Assembly (NCBI GenBank): GCA_002928735.1
Contig: PERL01000016.1
Coordinates: forward strand, 1-64,000
Length of the DNA: 64,000 nucleotides
Direction of reading: 5' to 3'
Source: Hyphomicrobium sp.
Lineage (GTDB): Bacteria > Pseudomonadota > Alphaproteobacteria > Rhizobiales > Hyphomicrobiaceae
A program made the position numbers and the translations under genes. Shown here in pieces: positions 25,682-34,811 of the stretch (position 1 is its first letter; the number at the start of each line of letters is the position of its first letter). The notes beneath the pieces are model-generated. The model was not told the DNA's origin and did not search any database. It saw only the letters and a program-made list of their open reading frames with translations.

Positions 25682-27815
25682 TCCGATTAAACCCGACAAG
25701 TCAGTCACCACGACTTGCGCTTATTGTGGTGTCGGCTGCGGCTTTAAGGCTGAAACGCATCAGGGCCGCATCGTGAGAATGATGCCCTGGAAGGAAGGTA
25801 AGGCCAACCACGGGCATAGCTGCATCAAAGGCCGTTTTGCCTTCGACTATTATGTGAGCGAAGACCGTATCAGGACGCCGATGATCCGCAGTTCCATCGA
25901 TGATCCTTGGACGCCGGTGACTTGGGAAAAGGCCATCGCACACGCTGCCTCAGAGCTGAGACGCGTACAGTCCAAATATGGCAACAAATCCGTTGGGGCT
26001 ATCTCGAGTTCGCGTTGCACGAACGAAGAGATATTTCTGACGCAGAAGTTTGCGCGTGCTGTACTGGGAAACAACAATATCGACAACTGCGCCCGCATTT
26101 GTCATTCGCCGACCCAATTCGGCCTATCGGCCACGGTTGGTTGGGGGGCGGCCAGCCAACACTTCGATTCCATTTTGCAAGCCGACGTGATCATGGTCGT
26201 CGGTGCAAATCCTACGGAAGGCCATCCCGTTTTCGGGTCGTTGTTGAAGCGACGCGTTCGGCAGGGCGCCAAACTGATTGTCATCGACCCTCGCAAAACC
26301 GAAACCGTCGAGTCTCCACACATTAAGGCCCATGCGCATCTCAACCTGCGGCCGGGAACAAATGTCGCGGTACTCGATAGCATCGCAAACGTCGTTGTTC
26401 GCGAGAGGCTGTTCAATGAGGCGTTCGTTAAGGAGCGTTGCGAGTGGGATGAGTTCCAGCGTTGGGCGGAATTCGTTTCGTCGGACCGCTATTCTCCAGA
26501 AGCGATAGGAGCTGAGGCCGGAGTTGATCCGGAATTGATCCGCAAGGCAGCTCGCATGTATGCCTCGGGCCCCAATAGCACCATTTATTATGGTCTTGGG
26601 GTGACCGAACATTCGCAGGGTTCGACCGGCGTTATGTGCCTTGGCAACCTTTCGCTCGCCTGCGGAATGCTCGGGCGCGAAGGCGTGGGCATCAACCCGC
26701 TGCGGGGGCAGGGCAATGTCCAGGGCGGCAGCTGCCTGGGCAGCTGGCCACACGTATTCAGCGGCTATCGCTTCGTGACCGACGACGACGTGCGGAAAAC
26801 TTTCGAAGACGATTGGGGTGTCACTCTCGATTCCGAGCCGGGGCTTCGCCTCCCGAACATGTTTGATGCCGCCATCGCCGGTCACTTCCGCGGCATGTAC
26901 ATCATGGGGGAGGATCCAGTGCAGAGTGATCCGAACCAAGGCCACATCATCGAAGCGATGCGGCAGATGGAGTGTGTGGTAGTTCAGGACCTCTTTCTCA
27001 ACGAAACGGCGAAGTATGCGCACGTTTTCCTCCCTGGCAGTTCCTCCCTCGAAAAGGACGGCACGTTCACGAGCGCAGAACGGCGCGTAAACCGCGTTCG
27101 CAAAGTCGTCGAACCACTGGCGGGATATCAAGACTGGGAAGTGCTCGTCATGCTCATGAACGCCATGGGCTATCCGGTGAAGTATGCGCACGCCGGAGAA
27201 ATTCTAGACGAGATCGCGCGCTTGTCTCCGGCATACAAGGGCATAAGCTTCGATCTCCTCGACCGCGTAGGGTCGGCGCAATGGCCGTGTGACGAGAACG
27301 CGCCAGAAGGCACCGAAGTGCTTCACCGCGAGAAGTTCCCGCGTGCGAATGGCAGAGGTACCTTTATGCTTACGGAGTATGTGCCCACTGCGGAGCGCAC
27401 TAACGATAAGTTTCCGCTACTTCTCACGACGGGGCGCATTCTGACGCAGTATAATGTCGGAACTCAAACGCGCAGGACAGCGAACAACCGTTGGCACTCC
27501 GAGGACGTGCTTGAAATCAGCGAACATGATGCAAAGTCGCGCGGCATCAATGATGGAGACCGTGTCAAAATCGCAAGCCGTTTCGGCTCCACGGAACTCA
27601 AGGCAAAGTACTCGACGCGTGTGGCGAGCGGCATCGTCTACACCACGTTCCACCACGCAGAGACGCGCATAAACGTCATTACGTCCGACCTGTCGGATTG
27701 GGCAACTAACTGTCCCGAGTACAAGGTTACTGCGGTGGAAGTCGTGCGCGTCGAGAAGAGGGATGCAGCAAAGCGCTCGAAGAGCGTCACGCACACTGAA
27801 ACGGTGCCGGCATGA
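25674..27815 (+). CDS. molybdopterin formate dehydrogenase catalytic subunit (FdsA-like, split form)
   Basis: A 713-residue cytoplasmic Mo-bis-MGD enzyme; it has no twin-arginine leader. An N-terminal [4Fe-4S] site uses C15, C18, C22 and C50. The active-site pair is C143-H144 in NCARICHSPT, so cysteine replaces selenocysteine as Mo ligand. The GTG start at 25674 is preceded by AAGGAG. In the classical FdsA of other alphaproteobacteria this domain and the preceding Fe-S domains are one chain of about 950 residues; here they are two genes. The C-terminal RTDSFG-like MGD-binding segments (LLTTGRILTQYNVGTQTRR, WATNCPEYK) are intact. Followed by fdsD with a four-base overlap. Confidence 0.92.
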   Translation: MANPIKPDKSVTTTCAYCGVGCGFKAETHQGRIVRMMPWKEGKANHGHSCIKGRFAFDYYVSEDRIRTPMIRSSIDDPWTPVTWEKAIAHAASELRRVQSKYGNKSVGAISSSRCTNEEIFLTQKFARAVLGNNNIDNCARICHSPTQFGLSATVGWGAASQHFDSILQADVIMVVGANPTEGHPVFGSLLKRRVRQGAKLIVIDPRKTETVESPHIKAHAHLNLRPGTNVAVLDSIANVVVRERLFNEAFVKERCEWDEFQRWAEFVSSDRYSPEAIGAEAGVDPELIRKAARMYASGPNSTIYYGLGVTEHSQGSTGVMCLGNLSLACGMLGREGVGINPLRGQGNVQGGSCLGSWPHVFSGYRFVTDDDVRKTFEDDWGVTLDSEPGLRLPNMFDAAIAGHFRGMYIMGEDPVQSDPNQGHIIEAMRQMECVVVQDLFLNETAKYAHVFLPGSSSLEKDGTFTSAERRVNRVRKVVEPLAGYQDWEVLVMLMNAMGYPVKYAHAGEILDEIARLSPAYKGISFDLLDRVGSAQWPCDENAPEGTEVLHREKFPRANGRGTFMLTEYVPTAERTNDKFPLLLTTGRILTQYNVGTQTRRTANNRWHSEDVLEISEHDAKSRGINDGDRVKIASRFGSTELKAKYSTRVASGIVYTTFHHAETRINVITSDLSDWATNCPEYKVTAVEVVRVEKRDAAKRSKSVTHTETVPA

Positions 27816-28108
27816 GCCAATCGCAAGAACATTCGACGTCGACATTTCCCAGCCGTGCAATCCCGATCGAGCGGCTGATCGTCATGGCCAACCAGATTGC
27901 GGCTTTCTTCGCTCCATATCCTGCGGCCCGGCGGGCAGAAGGCATCCGCAATCATCTCAGGACGTACTGGGATCCGCGCATGCGACAGGACCTCATCGAC
28001 TATGTTGCGGGGGGTGGTAACGGGCTCAGTCCTTACGTGAACGACGGTGTGGGGCTTCTTGTTAACGGCGGGGACAAGAAAGGCTACTACGGCCCGCCCA
28101 AGGCCTGA
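27812..28108 (+). CDS. fdsD: formate dehydrogenase delta subunit FdsD
   Basis: A 98-residue protein of the FdsD family, needed for activity or maturation of FdsABG-type formate dehydrogenase. The core IERLIVMANQIAAFFAPYP and HLRTYWDPRMRQDLIDYV is characteristic. The ATG overlaps the catalytic-subunit stop (ATGA). Its presence supports classing this enzyme with soluble FDHs even though FdsB and FdsG are absent. Confidence 0.9.
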   Translation: MSQSQEHSTSTFPSRAIPIERLIVMANQIAAFFAPYPAARRAEGIRNHLRTYWDPRMRQDLIDYVAGGGNGLSPYVNDGVGLLVNGGDKKGYYGPPKA

Positions 28109-28285
28109 TGCCGGGGTGGCGGCTCATGTGGGCTGGACTGCGCCGCGGTCCGGCCATGGGCAAATTCACGTTCTTCACGCTCGCGCCGCCATTGCTGCCA
28201 GTCCGTGACGAAGTTGAGAAACATCCTTAGCATTGGCGCAGCCAGCTAGAAGTCGCGTCCCAACCGGGCTAAACCGCTAAGGTTC

Positions 28286-29434
28286 ATGTCCATGCAAACA
28301 TATGGGACGTCAATCAGGATGTCGGGGTTGTCTGGAGATCAGGGTGGACGCCTCGTAATGCGGCGACCGGACGATTGGCACGTTCATTTGCGCGATGGTC
28401 CGATGCTCGCTGCCGTCGTCAACTATACAGCCCGTCAGTTTTCGCGCGCCATCGTGATGCCGAACCTTGTTCCGCCGGTCACTACCATCGCCGCAGCCGA
28501 AGCCTACAGAATGCGCATTGCCTCTGCGTTGGAGCCGGGCGCAGATTTCACGCCGCTGATGACCTGCTACCTGACCGACGACATCGATCCTGCCGAGGTG
28601 GCACGGGGCTTCACGCACAACGTGTTCACCGCCTGCAAGATGTATCCGGCACATGCGACAACAAACTCGGCGCTCGGCGTCACCGACTTTAAAAAGATTT
28701 ATCGCGTTTTCGAAGCGATGGAACGCATCGGTATGCCCTTGCTTCTGCACGGCGAGGTTACAGACAAGCAGATCGATATATTCGACAGGGAGGTCGCGTT
28801 CATCGATCGTATCCTGACAAAACTTATCGCGGATTTCCCTGCTCTGAAAATCGTGCTCGAGCATGTCACAACAGCAGAGGCGGTCCGCTTCGTCGAGGAT
28901 AGCGGCCCTAATCTCGCCTCAACGATCACGCCGCATCATTTAGAAATCAATCGCAACGCGATGTTCGACGGCGGCTTGCGCCCGCATTTTTATTGCCTAC
29001 CGGTCGCCAAGCGCGAAGTGCATCGCCTCGCTCTGCGGAGAGCTGCTACATCGGGAAATCCGAAGTTTTTCCTCGGCACCGACTCCGCGCCACATGCCGT
29101 TAGCAACAAGGAATCGGCCTGCGGGTGTGCCGGAATCTTCAATGCGCCTTTCGCAATGGAGAGCTACGCCAAGACGTTCGAGGAAGAGGGCGCTTTGAAC
29201 CGCCTTGAAGCTTTTGCGTCGGAAAACGGACCGCGCTTTTATGGCTTGCCGCTTAACACCACCAGAATCGTTCTGGAGCGGACCTCAAGCCAAGTCCCAG
29301 ATTTCATTCCGGCAGCTTCGACGCGCATCGTGCCCTTTCATGCCGGGCAAACGCTTGCTTGGCGTTTCGCTGGCCATGCCGATGCGGATGCCACTTCATT
29401 GGTCGACGAAACCGGCAGCGGGTCCGCCTCCTGA
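28286..29434 (+). CDS. pyrC: dihydroorotase, PyrC type
   Basis: A 382-residue zinc amidohydrolase of the E. coli PyrC class, cyclising carbamoyl-aspartate to dihydroorotate in pyrimidine synthesis. H32-V-H34-L-R-D binds zinc and substrate; K118 in TACKMYPAHATTNS is the carbamylated bridging lysine; STITPHHL and GTDSAPH give further zinc ligands. It is longer than usual at the N terminus (about 20 residues before the first strand); an in-frame ATG at 28319 (MSGLSGDQGG) is a possible later start. Stand-alone, with no other pyr gene nearby. Confidence 0.95.
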   Translation: MSMQTYGTSIRMSGLSGDQGGRLVMRRPDDWHVHLRDGPMLAAVVNYTARQFSRAIVMPNLVPPVTTIAAAEAYRMRIASALEPGADFTPLMTCYLTDDIDPAEVARGFTHNVFTACKMYPAHATTNSALGVTDFKKIYRVFEAMERIGMPLLLHGEVTDKQIDIFDREVAFIDRILTKLIADFPALKIVLEHVTTAEAVRFVEDSGPNLASTITPHHLEINRNAMFDGGLRPHFYCLPVAKREVHRLALRRAATSGNPKFFLGTDSAPHAVSNKESACGCAGIFNAPFAMESYAKTFEEEGALNRLEAFASENGPRFYGLPLNTTRIVLERTSSQVPDFIPAASTRIVPFHAGQTLAWRFAGHADADATSLVDETGSGSAS

Positions 29435-29705
29435 CACAGCACAACCGCAGCGAACAATCGCGGCATCTTGCTAGAATAGGCCGACTGGATACGCAGCAGC
29501 GGCTCACCACTAGCCACTTTTCCAAAACACAAGTTGATGACTATTGGCTACCCAGAATGCTACCAATGAAATCTGAAGTGACGTAGCTTGCGATGCGCGG
29601 TTCGTGCAGATTCTCTATCTCGACAAGGCGTGCGTGTCTCAACGGCTCGAGCGGTTTCCGCCCGCGGGCCTCAAACACTTCCCCGTCTAGGCTGCGTTGC
29701 CGATC

Positions 29706-30221
29706 TTAGCTCAAGGATGGGCCGCCGTTTTCGCTGGGACGCTGGCTCGGGCGCGGAAAGGGGATGATCGTCGCGGTTCCGTTGGTGGGACGGGGGACAT
29801 CGACGGCAAGCTCGCTCAAATCGGCGAGATCATCCATCCACTCGCCGCAGAGATCGGCCAAGGGCAAGCCGGCAGCTTCTGACAGCCAGGGCTGCAGGAT
29901 CGTGCGGCCCTCGCCGGATTCGAGGTCGGCGTGGAGGATGAGGTAGCGGTCTTGAGCGGAGGATTCGGGGCTACGCATCCAGCGGCGAATGACTGAGGCC
30001 GTTTCGCCTGCTTCGTTGAGCTCCGGGTCGGAGACGAGCATTTCGACATGCGGCGCGTAGGCGTCGGTGTCGTAGGGCAACATCTTCCAGGGGAGATCAT
30101 CGGCAGTGGCGGCGTCAAGCGCACGGTCGGCGGCCTCTTGGCCGGTTTTAATGTCGTCGCCTTCAATCTCGACGCAAGCCACTTCCAAGCGCACCCGAAC
30201 GACCTTCGCGTAGTACTTCAT
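29706..30221 (-). CDS. hypothetical protein
   Basis: A 171-residue acidic, cytoplasmic-looking protein that I do not recognise. It begins KYYAKVVRVRLEVACVEIEG and has a Pro-rich C-terminus. No signal peptide, membrane segment or metal motif is visible. The regular codon pattern and absence of a competing frame support a real gene. Confidence 0.6.
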   Translation of the reverse strand: MKYYAKVVRVRLEVACVEIEGDDIKTGQEAADRALDAATADDLPWKMLPYDTDAYAPHVEMLVSDPELNEAGETASVIRRWMRSPESSAQDRYLILHADLESGEGRTILQPWLSEAAGLPLADLCGEWMDDLADLSELAVDVPRPTNGTATIIPFPRPSQRPSENGGPSLS

Positions 30222-30328
30222 TGGAGCCTCCGCTAGCCGGCAACGGGAGGATGATGGGCGAGTCGCCGGGCACCCTGCAACGGCCAGTGCCGATTAGATG
30301 GGGGCTGTGGGGCAGCTCGGCAACAGGC

Positions 30329-30355
30329 GGGCGGACGATGCTCATTCGTCCGCCC
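30329..30355. terminator. stem-loop after small exported protein gene
   Basis: GGGCGGACGA and TCGTCCGCCC form a perfect 10-bp stem with a 7-nt loop, 18 bp past the stop codon of the minus-strand gene. No U tract follows, so it could be a stabilising 3' structure as well as a terminator. Confidence 0.6.
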
Positions 30356-30372
30356 AGCCGCCTCTTTCTCAC

Positions 30373-30618
30373 TCAGTTGTTGAGCATCTGGCGGTCGAAC
30401 CATTCGCGGGTGCTGACGCCGCGGAAGCCGTCATAATTGCTAGGATAGACCCGGCGGGCGCGGTTGGCCTTGGCCGGCTTGGCGACGTGGGTGCGCGCAT
30501 GGGTGCAGTTTCCGGCGGTCGACTTGCACGAGCGCCATCCCGCCGCTTCAGCCTGCGGCTGCCCGGAAAATGCGGTAAAAGCGGCTGCGAGAAGCAAGAG
30601 TTTCACTATTTCCTCCAT
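30373..30618 (-). CDS. small exported hypothetical protein
   Basis: An 81-residue protein with a signal peptide (KLLLLAAAFTAFSGQPQAEA) and a basic mature part with a CKSTAGNC cysteine pair and a C-terminal STREWFDRQMLNN. The family is unknown to me. The gene lies alone between a stem-loop and the divergent DUF3147 gene. Confidence 0.6.
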   Translation of the reverse strand: MEEIVKLLLLAAAFTAFSGQPQAEAAGWRSCKSTAGNCTHARTHVAKPAKANRARRVYPSNYDGFRGVSTREWFDRQMLNN

Positions 30619-30700
30619 GATGTCGTGTCATGGCGGATATGGGTCACGGGCTGAGGCAAACAAATCGGAATTTCCGATCACGGGAGAGGAGGTCTGGCCG

Positions 30701-31051
30701 ATGACTTGGATCGTCACGAAGTATGCGGTGACGGCCTTCATGGTCGTTTTGATTTCCGAGGTGGCCAAGCGGAGCGATAAGCTGGGCGGCCTCATTGCGG
30801 CGTTGCCGCTGGTGACCGTGCTGACGCTGGTGTGGCTGTGGGCGGAAGGTCAGGCGGAGAGCAAAATCGCCAATCACGCCTGGTATACGTTTTGGTACGT
30901 GGTGCCGACGCTGCCGATGTTTCTGGTGTTTCCGTGGCTGCTGCCGCGGATCGGGTTTTGGCCGACGATGGCGGCGAGTGTGGCGGTGACGATTGCGAGT
31001 TTTGCAATTTTTGCGCTGTTGGTGCGCCGCTTCGGGATCGAACTGCTTTAG
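30701..31051 (+). CDS. DUF3147 membrane protein
   Basis: A 116-residue protein with four hydrophobic segments, including VTAFMVVLISEVAKRSDKLG, which is the conserved start of DUF3147. The family is unassigned. GAGGAGG eight bases upstream supports ATG 30701. It converges on mobAB and overlaps its end by four bases, so the two transcripts must overlap at their 3' ends. Confidence 0.8.
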   Translation: MTWIVTKYAVTAFMVVLISEVAKRSDKLGGLIAALPLVTVLTLVWLWAEGQAESKIANHAWYTFWYVVPTLPMFLVFPWLLPRIGFWPTMAASVAVTIASFAIFALLVRRFGIELL

Positions 31052-32217
31052 GTTTCGCGGGGCTTGAGGCCCAACTGGTTGGCGACGAAATCAGCGATCG
31101 CGGACGTGTGGTCGAGGGCGAAGTGGGGCAGGCGGCTATCATCATCGCCGTGATCGGAAGCGATCGCGATGATGTTGGGATCGCCCGGTGCCAATGGCCG
31201 GGGATCGGCTTGGGCCGCACGGCGGACTTCGATTTTGGCGATGGGTGCCGACTTCCAACCTTCGATAATGACCAGATCGCAGCCGGTGAGGCGGGCGAGG
31301 ATCGTTTCCAATTGCGGCTCGCTTTCCTCGTGCAGGGCGTGCAGCAGCCCCCATCGATGTGGGCTGACGAGGATGACTTCGGCGGCACCCGCGCGCCGAT
31401 GGCGGGCGGTGTCGGAGGCTTCGGTTTCGGCGGCGACATCGTCGTGGTGAGTGCGCTTGATGGTTGCGACCTTCAATCCGCGGCGGGTGAAATCTTCAAT
31501 GAGGCGGACGGCGAGCGTCGTCTTGCCGGAGTTTTTCCAACCGGCGATGCCGATGACGGGAGGGGCAGCCAACCGGGCGCGCGCTTCGGCGAGGTCTTGG
31601 GGCGTGTTGGTGTTGAAGAACGGGTCGACGGCGCGGCCTTTGATTAGACTGTCGGGGAAGTCGACGGGAATCGCATGGTGGCGCGCGGTCCAGTCTTGGA
31701 CTTTGCGGGTTCCGGCATCGAGGCTTGCTGCGAGGTCTTCGGCAAGCTCAATGGACCATAATCCGATGACGGGATGCAGGCCGCTACGCGAGCGGGCGAT
31801 TGCGATGGGCGCGCGGGTCTCGGCTAGGGTGGCTTGCAGCCTCGTCACCAAATCGGGCGGAAGGAACGGAACATCGGTCGAGACGCTGACGAGGTGCGTG
31901 GCTGTTGGTGCGTGCGCCCGCGCCCACTGCAATCCGGCCAGCAGACCGGCAAGGGGTCCGGCGAAGTCCGGGACGCTATCGGCGATGACGGGCATGTTGA
32001 AGGATGCGAAGCGCGCGGGATCGCCGTTCGCGTTGAGAATGAGCCGGCCGGCTTGGGGGGCCAACCGCTGCATGACGTGGCCGAGGAGAGGCGTGCCGGC
32101 AAGATCGGCTAGGCTCTTGTCCGGCTGGGCGGGAGGCATGGCCGCACGCATGCGGCGGGACTGGCCGCCAGCTAGGATGAGGCCCGTCGGGGGCGCGGAA
32201 TTTGCTCGTGCGGTCAT
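31048..32217 (-). CDS. mobAB: bifunctional molybdenum cofactor guanylyltransferase MobA / adaptor MobB fusion
   Basis: A 389-residue fusion. Residues 10-215 are MobA: LAGGQSRRM (15-23) binds GTP and STDVPFL gives the metal-binding Asp; it attaches GMP to Mo-molybdopterin. Residues 219-389 are MobB: Walker A GWKNSGKTT (226-234), KRTHHD and a VIIEGWK Walker B-like segment; MobB is a GTPase that assists MGD formation. Separate genes are usual in enterobacteria, but fusions are known in alphaproteobacteria. The product would supply bis-MGD to the formate dehydrogenase encoded at 25674-27815. Confidence 0.92.
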   Translation of the reverse strand: MTARANSAPPTGLILAGGQSRRMRAAMPPAQPDKSLADLAGTPLLGHVMQRLAPQAGRLILNANGDPARFASFNMPVIADSVPDFAGPLAGLLAGLQWARAHAPTATHLVSVSTDVPFLPPDLVTRLQATLAETRAPIAIARSRSGLHPVIGLWSIELAEDLAASLDAGTRKVQDWTARHHAIPVDFPDSLIKGRAVDPFFNTNTPQDLAEARARLAAPPVIGIAGWKNSGKTTLAVRLIEDFTRRGLKVATIKRTHHDDVAAETEASDTARHRRAGAAEVILVSPHRWGLLHALHEESEPQLETILARLTGCDLVIIEGWKSAPIAKIEVRRAAQADPRPLAPGDPNIIAIASDHGDDDSRLPHFALDHTSAIADFVANQLGLKPRET

Positions 32218-32373
32218 GCCGGTTCAACGACTTTTCGGCTGTGTTGGGCCCGGTCGTCGCCGGGATGCTTTGCATCCCACACTTAGCCGTCGCGTTGACC
32301 TGACGCCAACGAATTGAGCCGGTCCCGAGATCGCATGGTCCGGTCGATGGACTGCGATCGGTACCTGCGGCGT

Positions 32374-32688
32374 TCAGGTGAAATATTCGGCGCGAATGAC
32401 CTGCACGTCGGAGACGGTGACGACCCCGATCTGGCGTGACACCAACTTGAAGAGGGGTTCGAGCACTTCATCGACGCGCTGTTCGTCAAGGATGCAGAAG
32501 ATCATGACCAGCGCACCGGCGCGTCCGACGACGCCGTCGCGGTGCCATGCGCCATCCTTGCCACGGCCGGCGAGGACGGGAAGCACCGTGTAGCCGCTGA
32601 CGTTTTGCTGATCGAGGAGGTTCAGCACCCGCTGCATCAGCGGTGCCTCGACCATGATGTCGATGCGCTTCTTGGGATAGGTTTTCAT
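32374..32688 (-). CDS. PII-like protein, SbtB-type
   Basis: A 104-residue PII-superfamily protein. It begins KKRIDIMVEAPLMQRVLNLL and has a T-loop region GRGKDGAWHRDG, and a VRAEYF-like C-terminus. The order after the sbtA start, on the same strand with 10 bp between, matches cyanobacterial sbtAB, where SbtB binds adenine nucleotides and gates the bicarbonate transporter. Canonical GlnB residues such as the uridylylated Tyr of the T-loop are absent. Confidence 0.85.
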   Translation of the reverse strand: MKTYPKKRIDIMVEAPLMQRVLNLLDQQNVSGYTVLPVLAGRGKDGAWHRDGVVGRAGALVMIFCILDEQRVDEVLEPLFKLVSRQIGVVTVSDVQVIRAEYFT

Positions 32689-32698
32689 GGGCGGAGCC

Positions 32699-33664
32699 TT
32701 AGTGGAGCGTTGAAGCGAGGGTGAGATAGAGCGGAATGCCGAGCGTCAGGTTAAACGGGAAGGTGACGCCCAGCGACAGGGGAAGATAGATCGCCGGCCG
32801 CGCCTCGGGCAGCGCGAGCCGGAGAGCGGCGGGCACGGCGATGTAGGACGCACTCGCCGCTAGTGTAATCATCAAGGCGGTGCCGCCCAGAGAAAGTCCG
32901 ACGGCCATCGCGGCCAGGGCGCCGAACGAACCGCCGATCAAGGGCATGTAGAGGCCGAACAGGATGACCGGCCAGGTCAGATGGCGGCGTCCTTCGCGCA
33001 GTCCGCGACCGGCGATGACGCCCATGTCAAGCAGGAACAGGCAGAGAATGCCCTTGAAGGGATCGACAATGAAGGGGGCGATCGTCTTTAGTCCGTCTGG
33101 GCCGGTGATCATTCCGATGAGGAACGAGCCGACGAGGAGCACGATAGAGCCGTTAAGCATGACTTCGCGCAATGTGGCGCTATCCATACGCTTCTCGCCC
33201 GTGTGTGCCAGCCACAGGGCTGCGATGATGGCGGGCGTTTCCATTGCTGCGGCGACGGCAACCATGTAGCCCTCGAACGGAATGCCGCTTTGCTCGAGGG
33301 ACTGCGTTGCGGCGAGGAACGTGACGATCGAAATGGAGCCGTAGTGTGCGGCGACTGCGGCGGCGTCGACGCGCGGCAGGTTGCTTGTCATCACAAGCAT
33401 GCGGAACGCGACCAGCGGGATGATGGCGCTCAGAACAATGCCGGCGAGGATGGCGCCACCTAATTTGAGGTCGAGGCCGTTCTGGGCCACGCCCACTCCG
33501 CCTTTGAAGCCGATCGCCAGCATCAGGTAGAGCGACATGCCCTTGGCGATGGCTTCCGGGATGGACAGGTCGGAACGTGCCAGGGTCGCCAAGAGGCCCA
33601 AGACGAAAAAGAGGACCATCGGGGAGAGGAGGTTGGCGGCGGCGAGGTCCAGGGCCTGGCCCAT
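32699..33664 (-). CDS. sbtA: sodium-dependent bicarbonate transporter SbtA
   Basis: A 321-residue membrane protein with about ten hydrophobic segments, of the SbtA (DUF897) family: LLSPMVLFFVLGLLATLARSDLSIPEAIAKG-type opening (seen as FFVLGLLATLARSDL), AIGFKGGVGVA, HYGSISIVTF, FLLDMGVIAG and SASYIAVPAALRLALPEA. It imports bicarbonate with Na+. I chose the ATG at 33664 because GGAG lies 9 nt upstream; an earlier ATG at 33679 adds five residues. It is divergent from a LysR gene and followed by the SbtB-like gene. Outside cyanobacteria, such pairs occur in bacteria with carboxylases other than RuBisCO. Confidence 0.9.
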   Translation of the reverse strand: MGQALDLAAANLLSPMVLFFVLGLLATLARSDLSIPEAIAKGMSLYLMLAIGFKGGVGVAQNGLDLKLGGAILAGIVLSAIIPLVAFRMLVMTSNLPRVDAAAVAAHYGSISIVTFLAATQSLEQSGIPFEGYMVAVAAAMETPAIIAALWLAHTGEKRMDSATLREVMLNGSIVLLVGSFLIGMITGPDGLKTIAPFIVDPFKGILCLFLLDMGVIAGRGLREGRRHLTWPVILFGLYMPLIGGSFGALAAMAVGLSLGGTALMITLAASASYIAVPAALRLALPEARPAIYLPLSLGVTFPFNLTLGIPLYLTLASTLH

Positions 33665-33788
33665 GTGGTTATGCTCCATCGGTTGTGTCGCAAGGGATTA
33701 CCCCGCGACTATGTTGCGGTGCGAAAGGCGATCTGGCGGGGCTCGATAGCCTCGTAATATCCCTTATGGAAATTGATAATGGTCGTAT

Positions 33789-33813
33789 CCATCATTGTGA
33801 CTGAAAATGATGG
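33789..33813. promoter_or_regulatory. putative LysR operator in the sbtA-lysR intergenic region
   Basis: CCATCATT (33789-33796) and AATGATGG (33806-33813) form a perfect 8-bp inverted repeat with a 9-bp spacer, ending nine bases before the LysR ATG. A related half-site, ATAATGG, occurs about 15 bp to the left. The position between divergent genes and the dyad symmetry fit autoregulation and control of sbtAB by the LysR protein. Confidence 0.5.
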
Positions 33814-33822
33814 AAGGGACCA

Positions 33823-34680
33823 ATGCCGAAAAGCCTCGTTAATCTCGATATCGACCTGTTGCGCACATTCGCAATGATCGCGAAGGAGCGCAATTTCACC
33901 CGTGCGGCGGAGCGCCTCATGCGGCAGCAATCGACCATGTCGCTGCAGATCAAGCGGCTTGAGGATGCGCTTGGCCACAGGCTGCTGGACAGGACGCCGC
34001 GTTCGGTTGAGTTGACACCGGAGGGTGAAGCGGTGCTGGCCTATGCGCAAAAAATTCTCGATCTCAACGACGAGGTCGTGTCGCTGACTCATGAGCCGCA
34101 GATGCAAGGTGTCGTGCGGCTGGGAACGCCGGAAGACTTCGCCACGCAGCATCTGCCCGACATCCTGTCTCGCTTTGTTCAGGCGTATCCGTCCGTCGCG
34201 CTGGAGGTGACGTGCGATCTCACGATGCATCTGGCGGAAGGCTACAGAAATGGCCAATTCGACGTTGTTTTGTTGAAGCGGGAGAAATCGTCCAACGGCG
34301 GCGGCGTGCGTGTCTGGCGCGAACCCCTGGTGTGGGTGGCGGGCCAACACGACTACGTGCATGCGACCGGTCCACTGCCGTTGGTGGTGTCGCCTGACCC
34401 GTGCGTCTATCGCAAGCGGGCGATCGAATCACTCGACCGAGTGAAGCGGCCTTGGCGCATCGCTTACACATGTGCATCGTTGGCCGGTTCCATCGCGGCG
34501 GTGCGCGCAGGACTTGGAATCGCCGTGCTGCCGAAGGAGATGGTTCCTGCCGGGCTGCATGTGATCGACGGTGATCCGCTGCCCGATTTGAAGGACACGG
34601 AAATCGCCTTGCTCGCAGGGACTAATCTCAGGCCGCCGGTGGCCAAATTGCGCGACCACATTGTGCGCTGCCTGGGATGA
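33823..34680 (+). CDS. LysR-family transcriptional regulator
   Basis: A 285-residue LysR regulator: HTH segment LLRTFAMIAKERNFTRAAERLMRQQSTMSLQIKRLEDALG (seen in part as FTRAAERLMRQQSTMS) and a substrate-binding domain from about residue 95. GGAAGGGA precedes the ATG. It is divergent from sbtA, so it probably controls bicarbonate transport, perhaps in response to a metabolite such as 2-oxoglutarate; the ligand cannot be read from sequence. Confidence 0.88.
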   Translation: MPKSLVNLDIDLLRTFAMIAKERNFTRAAERLMRQQSTMSLQIKRLEDALGHRLLDRTPRSVELTPEGEAVLAYAQKILDLNDEVVSLTHEPQMQGVVRLGTPEDFATQHLPDILSRFVQAYPSVALEVTCDLTMHLAEGYRNGQFDVVLLKREKSSNGGGVRVWREPLVWVAGQHDYVHATGPLPLVVSPDPCVYRKRAIESLDRVKRPWRIAYTCASLAGSIAAVRAGLGIAVLPKEMVPAGLHVIDGDPLPDLKDTEIALLAGTNLRPPVAKLRDHIVRCLG

Positions 34681-34811
34681 TCCTGGGATCGGCGTGCCAT
34701 CAAAAATGGCAATGGTCTTCATGAGGACAATCTATTTCTCGCAGACGCAGCATTTTCCTAGCGTCACGATTTCGTCGCAGACTTCCGCACCCGAACATCA
34801 GGAGCGCGCCT

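Noticed and set aside
26124-27191. Minus-strand frame of 355 residues
   Set aside because: Lies entirely opposite the formate dehydrogenase catalytic gene.
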